Source: Pseudomonas_S sp047607345 (GTDB lineage Bacteria; Pseudomonadota; Gammaproteobacteria; Xanthomonadales; Xanthomonadaceae). Taken from it: DNA of 64,000 nt. Shown here piece by piece: positions 1 through 6,693 of the stretch. The notes under the pieces are model-generated. The model made no database searches. It saw only the letters and a program-made list of their open reading frames with translations, and was not told where the DNA came from. The first letter of the stretch is position 1. Every line of letters begins with the position of its first letter. Location of the stretch: the NCBI GenBank assembly GCA_047607345.1, contig JASGDF010000084.1, positions 21,653 through 85,652 of the forward strand, in the 5' to 3' direction. A program made the translations under genes and the position numbers.

Positions 1-506
1 GCGACGACATCCTCCGGCATGTCCTCGATCAGGCGCAGCTTGTAGTCCTCGCCGCGCGAGCTGAAGATCTCGACCACCTCGGCGCGCGGGGTCATCTTCT
101 TGACCACGTCGTAGTCCTGGGCGATCAGCTCGCCCATGCGCTTTTCGATCGCGGCCAGGTCCTCCGGCGTGAACGGGCGCTCGGAGTGGATGTCGTAGTA
201 GAAGCCCTCGGCGATGACCGGGCCGATCACCATCTTCGCGTCCGGGTACAGCTGCTTGACCGCGTGGCCGACCAGGTGCGCGCAGGAGTGGCGGATGATC
301 TCCACGCCCTCCTCGTCCTTGGCGGTGATGATGCGCAGGCTGACGTCGTGGTCGATGACGTCGCTGGCGTCCACCAGCACGCCGTCGACCGAACCGGCGA
401 TGGTGGCCTTGGCCAGACCGGCGCCGATCGACTGGGCGACCTGCATGACGGAGACGGGGGCTTCGAATTCACGGCGGCTGCCGTCGGGGAGCGTGATGGC
501 GATCAT
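1..506 (-). CDS. thrS: Threonyl-tRNA synthetase, N-terminal part (cut by window edge)
   Basis: Charges tRNA-Thr and edits mis-acylated Ser-tRNA-Thr in the cytoplasm. Only the first 168 residues lie in the window. Residues 1-61 form a TGS domain (MIAITLPDGS at the start), followed by the second N-terminal editing domain. The editing motif HSCAH places His73 and His77 at the same numbers as in the E. coli enzyme, which supports the ATG at 504-506. The gene runs leftwards out of the window; in relatives it is followed by infC-rpmI-rplT, which cannot be seen here. A REP palindrome and a leftward terminator lie just upstream. Confidence 0.96.
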   Translation of the reverse strand, partial: MIAITLPDGSRREFEAPVSVMQVAQSIGAGLAKATIAGSVDGVLVDASDVIDHDVSLRIITAKDEEGVEIIRHSCAHLVGHAVKQLYPDAKMVIGPVIAEGFYYDIHSERPFTPEDLAAIEKRMGELIAQDYDVVKKMTPRAEVVEIFSSRGEDYKLRLIEDMPEDVV

Positions 507-525
507 GGGGTGTCGGATGTTTTTC

Positions 526-593
526 GTGGGAGCGACCTCAGCCGCAACCGGGCGTTGCCGGTGAAGCCTCATCGCGGCTGAAGCCGCTCCCAC
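526..593. repeat. REP palindrome, diverged copy
   Basis: Inverted repeat with arms GTGGGAGCGACCTCAGCCGC and its near complement ending GCGGCTGAAGCCGCTCCCAC, about 25 bp internal. It matches the pattern of four better conserved copies later in the window (GTAGGAGCGACTTCAGTCGCGA) with CT-to-CC drift. It lies directly upstream of thrS. Confidence 0.85.
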
Positions 594-606
594 ATGCAAA
601 AAATCA

Positions 607-628
607 AAAGGCGCCGTCCGGCGCCTTT
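607..628 (-). terminator. Rho-independent terminator, leftward
   Basis: Perfect 9-bp stem AAAGGCGCC / GGCGCCTTT with a GTCC loop. Read leftwards it is followed by TTTTGATTTTTT, so it ends a minus-strand transcript coming from the right of 628, before thrS. No intact minus-strand gene is visible there, only the relic at 961-1248. Confidence 0.7.
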
Positions 629-960
629 GCGGAGCCGCGGCAAGGATCAACAATGGGCGGTGGTAGTGCTCATGTCGCACGCTGGGCCGGCGTTGACCGC
701 GGGCCACCTATGCCTGGATGCAGGAGGGATAACGGTGGAATGGTAAACCAACCCGGGCGCGGGCGCGACACCGCGATCCAGCCACCGTGGCATGATGCGG
801 CCAGTCTTCGCACGGGAAGCGCATCGGCATCAAGGGCAAGGCCACCTCACCGGACCTCGCGGTGCAATGTCATTGGGCCGGACGTCTTTATCGCGGTGAA
901 GTACGCCCATCCGCATGATTGCTTTTCCGAGACGGCATGCCGTGATCGCGCTCGAAGGAT
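629..960. other. Gene-poor stretch, nothing recognised
   Basis: No reading frame here looks like protein: the longest plus frame (653-979) is rich in Arg, Pro and Gly with no family features. No RNA gene was recognised. The leftward terminator at 607-628 suggests that a transcript once crossed this stretch. Confidence 0.4.
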
Positions 961-1248
961 TCAAACCCCACCTGCATAAGCCTGCATGAGCCGATCCAAG
1001 AAACCAGACAGCTTCTGATTCATGTCGGCATAGTCGTTGCCACGCAGGGCCTCGGGCTGCTGCACGAATCGGTGTCCGGCAAGCGCTGCCAGTCGTGTTC
1101 GGATACCTCGATCAACAGCTCGATCACGCCGGGGGTGAATTCCACCGTACACGAGCGAGCCGTATTCGACGATCTGGCGGGGACAGCCTTCGCTGGCTGC
1201 AAGAATCCTGGCGTTCCCGGTCAACCCCGGCATGCGAGCAGATACCAC
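961..1248 (-). pseudogene. Frameshifted gene relic, unknown family
   Basis: The minus frame ends with protein-like text (NQKLSGFLDRLMQAYAGGV), but its middle becomes Arg-rich. A second minus frame over about 1070-1150 carries a better continuation (VEFTPGVIELLIEVSEHDW). Switching frames twice joins QIVEYGSLVY, the second-frame segment and LAALAGHRFVQQPEALRG into one plausible sequence. I infer a decayed small gene with two indels. The family is not recognised, and a chance frame remains possible. Confidence 0.35.
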
Positions 1249-1255
1249 CCGATGC

Positions 1256-1398
1256 GCCTCTGCATCAATAGCCTGAGGCGCCGGGTGACAGATTCGTTGA
1301 TCGGTTCCAGCTGCATGTCATTACGAATAACAGCGTAGAAAGCTCAGCGCAACAACAATAATTCGCTTTGAATTCTTGGACCATTGATGGCCCAAGTT
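1256..1398. repeat. Diverged intergenic repeat, copy A
   Basis: Aligns by eye with 4049-4213. Shared words in order are GCCTCTGC, CCTGAGGC, AGCTGCATGTC versus AACTGCATGTC, ACGAA, CAACAA, and the inverted repeat CCATTGATGGCCCA. Copy A is shorter and has a mismatch in the terminal palindrome (GGACCATTGATGGCCC). It lies between the relic and the toxin-antitoxin promoter. Function is unknown. Confidence 0.6.
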
Positions 1399-1550
1399 CG
1401 CTCGGCGTCGGTGGGAGCATCGGGACGTTGAGGTACGGGCAGGTGCCGTCGGTCGGATCGAGAGCACCAAGCCTCAGGGGGGCTGTGAGGCGTAGCAATC
1501 ACACCCTGATCGTTCATGCAGACCGGCCTCGACGCCGTTGCCATCCCGGG

Positions 1551-1579
1551 TTGACTTAAGTACCACTGAGTGTCACACT
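1551..1579 (+). promoter_or_regulatory. Toxin-antitoxin promoter with operator
   Basis: TTGACT at 1551-1556 is a good -35. About 17 bp on, CACACT (1574-1579) is the -10 candidate. It overlaps the perfect 11-bp palindrome AGTGTCACACT (1569-1579), a likely operator for the HTH antitoxin encoded downstream. Transcription would begin near 1586, the toxin ATG, so the mRNA may be leaderless. Confidence 0.5.
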
Positions 1580-1585
1580 ATGGGT

Positions 1586-1963
1586 ATGCAACGAGTCTTC
1601 AAGACGCGCCATTTCACCCGAGGCATGCGCAAGACCGGCCTCACCGATGCCGCACTTTGTGCCGCAGTCGCCGAGATGGCCCAGGGCTTGATCGACGCCG
1701 ACCTGGGCGGTGGCGTGGTGAAGAAGCGGGTTGGCCTGCCTGGGCGTGGCAAGCGTGGAAGCACGCGAACCATCGTGGCGACCAACAAAGGCAATCGCTG
1801 GTTCTTCGTGTATGGCTATGAGAAGAATGAACGCGCCAATATCACCGACGCCGAACTGGAAGCCCTGCGAAAGTTGGCGTCCGACCTACTGAAGCTGACC
1901 GTTGCCGAGTTGAACAACGCCGTAGAAGTCGGCGAGCTACTGGAGATAGGCCATGACTGCTAA
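1586..1963 (+). CDS. RelE/HigB-type toxin (type II TA)
   Basis: A 125-residue protein resembling the RelE family of PF06296, small ribosome-dependent mRNA interferases. It begins with the style of this group (MQRVFKTRHFTRGMRKTGL), has the basic block VVKKRVGLPGRGKRGS near residues 50-65, then a core strand (RWFFVYGYEKNERANI). ATG at 1586 is preferred over 1580 because it matches the family start and the predicted transcription start. The toxin precedes its antitoxin (HigBA-like order) and overlaps it by 11 bp, indicating coupled translation. Cleavage activity is inferred from family resemblance. Confidence 0.85.
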   Translation: MQRVFKTRHFTRGMRKTGLTDAALCAAVAEMAQGLIDADLGGGVVKKRVGLPGRGKRGSTRTIVATNKGNRWFFVYGYEKNERANITDAELEALRKLASDLLKLTVAELNNAVEVGELLEIGHDC

Positions 1964-2276
1964 GACCCGCGCCAAAAGCCCACTATTGGAAGCTGTGCAC
2001 GACACGGCCAAGGGACTGCACGACCACGGCTTCATCACCAAGCGCCGGATGAACGAATTCGAGGCCCTGTGCCTGGAACCCGTGCCGGACTACAGCAGTG
2101 CCCAGATCCGCAAGCTGCGCACCAGCCTGAAGATTAGCCAACCCGTGCTGGCCGGGGTGCTGAACACCAGTGTCTCGACGGTTCGCAAATGGGAACAGGG
2201 CGAGAAGAAGCCCAGCGGCCCGTCACTGAAGCTGTTGCACCTGATCGATCGCAAGGGGATCGAAGCGGTTCTCTGA
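1953..2276 (+). CDS. HTH antitoxin partner of the RelE-type toxin
   Basis: A 107-residue DNA-binding antitoxin of the XRE/HigA or NadS type. Residues about 46-100 form a Cro/C1-like helix-turn-helix (IRKLRTSLKISQPVLAGVLN, then STVRKWEQGEKKPSG). The N-terminal 40 residues are charged and probably bind the toxin. It overlaps the toxin gene by 11 bp and likely represses the shared promoter at the 1569-1579 palindrome. No terminator is clear downstream. A 9-bp word, TGACTTAAG, occurs on both sides of the pair (1552-1560 and 2461-2469). Confidence 0.88.
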   Translation: MTAKTRAKSPLLEAVHDTAKGLHDHGFITKRRMNEFEALCLEPVPDYSSAQIRKLRTSLKISQPVLAGVLNTSVSTVRKWEQGEKKPSGPSLKLLHLIDRKGIEAVL

Positions 2277-2515
2277 AGGCGCTGTCGACCTGCGCCTGCC
2301 AGCGTCTGTTGCAGTCGGAAGCGATCGCGGCTGCGACAGGCGCAGACTTGACGCTTTGTGTCTAGCGTTCGGACTGGACGCACCGCCTAGCGATGGCGCC
2401 GAACCTGCCGGATCGACGCTTCGATGGCCGCCGGCTTGATCAGGCCGGGTCACCGACGAGTGACTTAAGGGACACTCGCCTCGCGGCGCGCGTGTCGGCT
2501 ATGCAAGCCGCCGCT

Positions 2516-2920
2516 TCAAGCTTCCTGGAACAAGGTGATTTGCAGGGTGGCCGGAGCATCCAGGCGAGCGTTCAGCGAACCCCACGGCGTCAGCCGCGGC
2601 GTGGCGATCACCCGCGCGCCAGCCTTGCGGGCCGCTTCGGTAATCAGGGCCGCGTCATTCACCTGCAGGGCCACGCGCAGTCGCGGGCTCTCCGCACCGT
2701 CGGCCTCCACCCGGTCGATCATGCGCTTTTGCGCGCTGTTGGCGATTTCCAACGTGGCGCGACCGGCGTCGAGGATTGCGACCCGGGCATTGCCTTCGCC
2801 TTGGAAGGCGGCCTGTTCGGCCATGCCGAGCACGTCGCGGTAGAAGTGCAGCGCGGCATCGTAGTCATCGCTCTCGACGACCAGGCGCAGTTGGTGGACA
2901 GAAGACGGTTTTGAAGACAT
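2516..2920 (-). CDS. VOC/glyoxalase-fold protein
   Basis: A 134-residue single-module vicinal-oxygen-chelate protein. The pattern VHQLRLVVESDDYDAALHFY, then a GMAEQAAF strand, NARVAILDAGRATLEI, and a C-terminal half ending ATLQITLFQEA follows the paired beta-alpha-beta-beta-beta layout. Substrate cannot be read from sequence. ATG at 2918-2920 was chosen because the upstream in-frame extension is not conserved-looking and would run toward the divergent regulator. The 72-bp gap to the LysR gene suggests that regulator controls it. Confidence 0.82.
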   Translation of the reverse strand: MSSKPSSVHQLRLVVESDDYDAALHFYRDVLGMAEQAAFQGEGNARVAILDAGRATLEIANSAQKRMIDRVEADGAESPRLRVALQVNDAALITEAARKAGARVIATPRLTPWGSLNARLDAPATLQITLFQEA

Positions 2921-2992
2921 CGGCGGTCTCACTGGAAAGATGGGCGGGGGAAGTAGTATTTGCGGATAGCTACGCCAGGAAAAATCCACTTC

Positions 2993-3931
2993 ATGTCCGA
3001 ATTCCAACGACTGGATGTCGTCAATACGCTGCTCGACCAGGCGGGTTCAGCGCTGGCGGCCTTCGTCCACAGCGCCCGCCTGGGCGGCTTCGCACGCGCC
3101 GCCGTCGTGTTGGGCATGACCCCGTCGGGCGTGGCCAAGGCGGTACAGCGGCTGGAAGCCAGGGTCGGCGTGCGCCTGTTCGCACGCACCACCCGCAGTC
3201 TGGGCCTGACCGAAGCCGGGCGACTACTGCTGCCGCCGGCCGAGCGCATCCTTGCCGCCGCCGGAGACGCTGCCGATGCATTGGCTCAGCACGATGGCGT
3301 GCCGCGCGGGCGGCTGCGCCTGAGCTTGGCCCCGGCCATCGGCAAGGCACTGGTGTTGCCGACGCTCACGAGTTTCCGTGAGCGCTATCCATTGCTGGAC
3401 CTGGAGATCGACTTCGAGGGACGCAGCATCGACCTGGCCGCGGCCGGCGTCGATGTGGCCCTGCGCACTGGCCCGCTCCCCGATTCTCGCCTACAGGCGC
3501 GTGCGCTCGGGCGCGAACGCCTGGCGCTGTGCGCCGCTCCGGCCTACGTGCGCCGGCGAGGGGAGCCGGAAACCTTGGAGGCGCTCGCCAGCCACGACCT
3601 GCTGCGCTACCGGAATCCCAGCGACGGCCGCGTACGCGCATGGCCGCTGGAGCATGCCCAGACGCTTCCGGAAACGTTGGTGTTCAGCGATCCAGATGCG
3701 CTGCGAGTGGCAGTCCTGGCTGGCTTGGGCATCGCGCTGATGCCCGGCTACGTCACCGCGCCGGCTTTCGCCGAGGGCCGGCTGTTGCCGGTGCTGGCCG
3801 ATGCATGCACCGGGCTGCGCGGTGCCGAACGCTGGCTGCTATGGCCTCCAGGCCGCCAGCGGCTGCCTAAGGCACGGGCGTTCATCAACCATGTGGCAGA
3901 GCTGTTCGCTGCCCAGGATGCGGATAGCTAG
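2993..3931 (+). CDS. LysR-family transcriptional regulator
   Basis: A 312-residue regulator with an N-terminal winged helix (ARLGGFARAAVVLGMTPSGV, then AVQRLEARVGVRLFARTTRS) and a C-terminal periplasmic-binding-protein-like effector domain from about residue 90. The style (GRLRLSLAPAIGKALVLPTL and NPSDGRVRAWPLE) matches the large CrgA/AaeR-type group. ATG at 2993 places the helix-turn-helix at the usual distance from the N-terminus. It is divergent from the VOC gene with a short shared promoter region, the classic LysR arrangement. The effector is unknown. Confidence 0.93.
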   Translation: MSEFQRLDVVNTLLDQAGSALAAFVHSARLGGFARAAVVLGMTPSGVAKAVQRLEARVGVRLFARTTRSLGLTEAGRLLLPPAERILAAAGDAADALAQHDGVPRGRLRLSLAPAIGKALVLPTLTSFRERYPLLDLEIDFEGRSIDLAAAGVDVALRTGPLPDSRLQARALGRERLALCAAPAYVRRRGEPETLEALASHDLLRYRNPSDGRVRAWPLEHAQTLPETLVFSDPDALRVAVLAGLGIALMPGYVTAPAFAEGRLLPVLADACTGLRGAERWLLWPPGRQRLPKARAFINHVAELFAAQDADS

Positions 3932-4048
3932 CGTCGGGTACGCGTTGGCCGACGATGGATGCCCAGAGACGGGCTGACCAACCTGACGAAGCAGGTGTAC
4001 AGCCACTCAGTCCGCGAGATGCAGAGCAACACCGTCTCTATCGGGGCC
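3932..4048. other. Intergenic stretch before repeat copy B
   Basis: Follows the LysR stop. A short plus frame from about 3958 is open but ends near 4078 without recognisable features. No terminator with a clear T-run was found. Confidence 0.3.
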
Positions 4049-4213
4049 AACTGGCCTCTGCTTCAGAGCCCTGAGGCCCGATCGGTGACTGACTTGTCGG
4101 CAAGCTTCAACTGCATGTCGCCACGAACACCAGGGTAGGACGCTGGTGCGCAACAAGAACATTTCAGCCAAAAATCCTTGGGCCATTCTTGGGCCATTGA
4201 TGGCCCAAAACTG
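4049..4213. repeat. Diverged intergenic repeat, copy B
   Basis: The longer copy of the repeat at 1256-1398. It ends in the inverted repeat TTGGGCCAT TG ATGGCCCAA (about 4188-4207), preceded by a partial duplicate CCTTGGGCCATT. It abuts the left end of the integrated element and therefore lies on the old chromosomal side, downstream of the ancestral tRNA-Val. Confidence 0.6.
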
Positions 4214-4263
4214 CTCGATATCGTTACTCGTAACGATTCAGAGCATTCGTGGGGATTTTTCGA

Positions 4264-4305
4264 AAAACCCTTGTATCCCAAGGATTTCCACCTCTTAAGA
4301 GGTGG
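4264..4305 (-). terminator. Ancestral tRNA-Val terminator region
   Basis: Reading leftwards from the left attachment core: a perfect 18-bp palindrome CCACCTCTTAAGAGGTGG (4288-4305), then stem CCTTG-GGATA-CAAGG followed by GTTTTT (4284-4264). This is probably the original terminator of tRNA-Val, separated from the gene by insertion of the element. Confidence 0.5.
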
Positions 4306-4344
4306 TGGGCGGTACAGGGTTCGAACATGTGACCCCTACCATGT
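4302..4344. mobile_element. attL core, left end of the integrated element
   Basis: 43 bp matching 21935-21977 with one mismatch (A at 4327, C at 21960). It is the 3' portion of tRNA-Val(GAC), from the encoded CCA to the anticodon arm. The remnant is cut off after CATGT and cannot give a tRNA. Coordinates 4302-21977 bound the element. Confidence 0.93.
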
Positions 4345-4444
4345 TAACGAAAAAATGACTCCTTTGGAATCACGCACATCCAACCCAAGCCATTGATTTA
4401 AGGTGTCATTGTATCCCATTGAGTTTAGGCGCACACTCCGTTTT

Positions 4445-4463
4445 GCAGTTACCAAGCAGTTAC
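4445..4463 (+). promoter_or_regulatory. Integrase arm-type sites, left pair
   Basis: Two direct copies of GCAGTTAC (4445-4452 and 4456-4463) with starts 11 bp apart. The same pair with the same 11-bp step occurs near the right end (21850-21857, 21861-21868). Position between attachment core and int, and identical geometry on both sides, suggest arm-type integrase binding sites. Confidence 0.7.
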
Positions 4464-4469
4464 GGAGCC

Positions 4470-5690
4470 ATGAAGCTTTCCAAGCGCCTATCCCCGCCCG
4501 TGGTCGAGTCGGCCAAGCCCGAGGCCGCCCCGTATCGTATCTGGGACACCGTGGTGCCGCAGTTGCACCTGCGCATCCAGCCGACGGGCATCAAGAGCTG
4601 GAACGTCCAGTGGAGCCGCACCAGCAGCCGCGCGCTCGGGAAGTGGCCGGGGGTCACGGTCGAGTCGGCCCGTACGAAGGCCCGCACCATCCTGGCCGAA
4701 GCCGACCAGCACGGCGCCCCACTGGCCGTCATCGAAGCCGCCAAGCCCAAGCCGCTGACGCTGGGCAGCTTCATCCGCGAGCACTACGCGCCCTGGGCGA
4801 AGGCGAACCAGAAGGCCGGCCAGGCGACGATCGACGCGATCGAGGCTTGCTTCTCGGAGCTGTTCGACACGCCGCTGAACCAGCTCTCCGCCTTCGACCT
4901 GGAACGCTTCAAGTCCAAGCGCCTGAAAGCCGGACGCAAGCCCGCTACCGTCAACCGCGACCTGGCACGGATCCGCGGCGCGCTGTCTCGTGCCGTGGAC
5001 TGGGGAATGCTGGCCGACCACCCGATGAAGACCGTGAAGCAGGCCAAGGGCGCCGACGACAGCCGCGTACGGTACCTGTCCACCGAGGAAGAAACCGCGC
5101 TCAGGAAGGCCCTGGTGGCCCGTGAACGTGATCGCCGGGCGAGCCGGGAACGCCACAACGCCTGGCACACCGCCCGCGGCAGCGACGGGCATCCGCAGTG
5201 GCCTGACGACGGGTTCACCGATCACCTGCTGCCCATAGTGCTGCTGGCCCTGAATACCGGCATGCGCCGCGGCGAACTGCTGGGCCTGGACTGGAAGAAC
5301 GTGAACCTGCCCGGCAAGCTGGTCACCGTGACCGCGGGCAACGCCAAGAGCCGCAAGGCGCGGCACCTGCCTCTCAACGCCGAGGCCCTGGACGTGCTCA
5401 CGCGCTGGAAGGAGCAGAGCCCAGGCGCCGGGCTGGTCTTCCCCTCCCCCAAGACCGGCGGCCGCATGGACAACATCAACAGCAGTTGGGAGGAAGCCTG
5501 CAGCACCGCCCACCTGGCCGACTTCCACTTCCACGACCTGCGCCACTCCTTCGCCAGCAAGCTGGTCATGGCCGGCGTCGACCTCAACACCGTGCGCGAG
5601 CTGCTGGGCCATTCCGACATCCGCATGACCCTGCGCTACGCCCACTTGGCTCCGGACAAGCTGGCCGAGGCCGTCGCCAAGCTGGGTTAG
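4470..5690 (+). CDS. int: Tyrosine recombinase (integrase) of the tRNA-Val element
   Basis: A 406-residue site-specific recombinase. An N-terminal arm-binding region (about 1-90) is followed by a core-binding SAM-like domain (about 95-190) and the catalytic domain. Catalytic residues are visible as Arg266 (TGMRRGELLGL), His355 and Arg358 (HDLRHSFAS), His381 (LLGHSDI) and Tyr390 (TLRYAHL). ATG at 4470 has ACGGAG just upstream. It lies 125 bp from attL and reads inward, the usual place for an integrase using a tRNA site. All active-site residues are present, so it is probably functional. YefM/YoeB follows immediately. Confidence 0.96.
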   Translation: MKLSKRLSPPVVESAKPEAAPYRIWDTVVPQLHLRIQPTGIKSWNVQWSRTSSRALGKWPGVTVESARTKARTILAEADQHGAPLAVIEAAKPKPLTLGSFIREHYAPWAKANQKAGQATIDAIEACFSELFDTPLNQLSAFDLERFKSKRLKAGRKPATVNRDLARIRGALSRAVDWGMLADHPMKTVKQAKGADDSRVRYLSTEEETALRKALVARERDRRASRERHNAWHTARGSDGHPQWPDDGFTDHLLPIVLLALNTGMRRGELLGLDWKNVNLPGKLVTVTAGNAKSRKARHLPLNAEALDVLTRWKEQSPGAGLVFPSPKTGGRMDNINSSWEEACSTAHLADFHFHDLRHSFASKLVMAGVDLNTVRELLGHSDIRMTLRYAHLAPDKLAEAVAKLG

Positions 5691-5711
5691 TTGAGCGTTC
5701 ACCAACTTACA

Positions 5712-5729
5712 TGTACATTATTCTGTACA
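5712..5729 (+). promoter_or_regulatory. yefM-yoeB operator, paired TGTACA
   Basis: Two TGTACA hexamers (5712-5717 and 5724-5729), starts 12 bp apart, with a -10-like TATTCT between them. TGTACA palindromes are the known recognition motif of the YefM-YoeB repressor complex in E. coli. The sites lie 17 bp before the yefM ATG. Confidence 0.75.
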
Positions 5730-5745
5730 TATCTGGATGCCTGTC

Positions 5746-5997
5746 ATGAATACCATCACCTACACTACTGCCCGCGCCTCACTGGCTGACACGATGGACC
5801 GGGTGGTCAATGACCACGAGCCGGTCATCATCACCCGCAGCCGGGAGCAGTCCGTGGTCATGGTGTCGCTGGACGACTACAAGGCCATGGAGGAAACCGC
5901 CTACCTGCTGCGTAGCCCGAAGAACGCTCAGCGCCTGCTACGGTCGATTGCGCAACTTGAGGCCGGCGCCGGCCTGGTGCGGGAACTGGCCGAGTGA
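5746..5997 (+). CDS. yefM: YefM antitoxin (Phd/YefM family)
   Basis: An 83-residue antitoxin, the same length as E. coli YefM when started at the ATG at 5746. The N-terminal Phd fold contains MNTITYTTARASLADTMDRV, then PVIITRSREQSVVMVSLDDY. The C-terminal toxin-binding segment carries the family signature EETAYLLRSPKNAQRLL. An upstream in-frame ATG at 5737 would add three residues. It neutralises YoeB and, with it, represses through the TGTACA sites. The last four bases overlap the toxin start. Its place behind int suggests element maintenance. Confidence 0.94.
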   Translation: MNTITYTTARASLADTMDRVVNDHEPVIITRSREQSVVMVSLDDYKAMEETAYLLRSPKNAQRLLRSIAQLEAGAGLVRELAE

Positions 5998-6248
5998 TCC
6001 TGCAGTTCTCGGATGATGCCTGGGAGGATTACCTCTACTGGCAGCAGGCCGACCGCAAGCTGTTGAAGCGCGTCAACGAGCTGATCAAGGCGATCCAGCG
6101 CGACCCATTCCAGGGAATCGGAAAACCCGAGCCGCTCCGACATGCGCTTGCAGGCTACTGGTCAAGACGCATCAACGACGAGCACCGGATCGTCTACAAG
6201 GTCGAGGGTGACGTGTTGATGATCGCGCAGGCTCGATACCACTACTGA
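5994..6248 (+). CDS. yoeB: YoeB ribosome-dependent mRNA interferase
   Basis: An 84-residue toxin, exactly the length of E. coli YoeB. Key residues fall at the same numbers: Glu46 (GKPEPL), Arg65 (DEHRIVY), His83 and Tyr84 (terminal RYHY). It starts at GTG 5994, overlapping the antitoxin stop by four bases (GTGA), which couples translation. It cleaves mRNA in the ribosomal A site when YefM is lost. All catalytic residues are intact, so it is probably active. Confidence 0.95.
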   Translation: MILQFSDDAWEDYLYWQQADRKLLKRVNELIKAIQRDPFQGIGKPEPLRHALAGYWSRRINDEHRIVYKVEGDVLMIAQARYHY

Positions 6249-6395
6249 CAGTACAAACCCCGCCAAGTGCTGAACAAGTGTCCACCGAACAGGGGCAAGA
6301 TCAGGTGCGCGCACGCCTGAGCTTGCAGGTCAGAATGGTTTGGCTGATCGCCACGAGACCTTGAAAATGGCGGCGGACCGCCTGATGATGGGGAC

Positions 6396-6584
6396 ATGGA
6401 AGCCCGTGTCGCTAAGCTCGAAAGCACGTCAGACCATATCCTCCGGGAGCTGGTCGAGATGAAGGCTGATGTCCGCGAATTGCGCCGCGATGCCAAGACG
6501 GATTTCCGGCTGCTGTTCGGCGCCATCATTGCTGTGGCCCTCGGCTTAGCCGGACTCATGGCGAAGGGCTTCCACTGGCTCTAG
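6396..6584 (+). CDS. XhlA-like small membrane protein
   Basis: A 62-residue protein: an N-terminal coiled coil (MEARVAKLESTSDHILRELV, then EMKADVRELRRDAKTDF) and one C-terminal membrane helix (LLFGAIIAVALGLAGLMAKG). This is the layout of the haemolysin XhlA/holin-associated family, common in prophages. The frame stays open upstream to a stop at 6345 with a Gly/Pro/Asp-rich stretch typical of longer homologs, but no good start lies there, so the N-terminus may be trimmed. A strong terminator follows. A lysis role is inference. Confidence 0.7.
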   Translation: MEARVAKLESTSDHILRELVEMKADVRELRRDAKTDFRLLFGAIIAVALGLAGLMAKGFHWL

Positions 6585-6611
6585 TCGCCCTCACCTCCCC
6601 AGCAGACGACC

Positions 6612-6636
6612 AACCCCGCTCCGGCGGGGTTTTTGT
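6612..6636 (+). terminator. Rho-independent terminator after the XhlA-like gene
   Basis: Stem AACCCCGC / GCGGGGTT (6612-6619, 6624-6631) followed by TTTTTG. It ends rightward transcription from int/yefM/yoeB and the small membrane gene, separating it from the leftward gene at 6694-7632. Confidence 0.85.
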
Positions 6637-6693
6637 GGCCTCCCCAAAGCAGAAGCCCAGCCGGAGCGGGGCTTAGCTTTATACGGTCAAGCA

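Noticed and set aside
653..979. Plus-strand 108-codon frame upstream of thrS
   Set aside because: No family features, skewed composition, no ribosome site.
2393..2914. Plus-strand frame antisense to the VOC gene
   Set aside because: Shadow; the minus protein has VOC features.
4488..5705. Minus-strand open frame over the integrase
   Set aside because: The plus frame has all recombinase catalytic residues; the minus frame is Gly/Val/His-rich without features.
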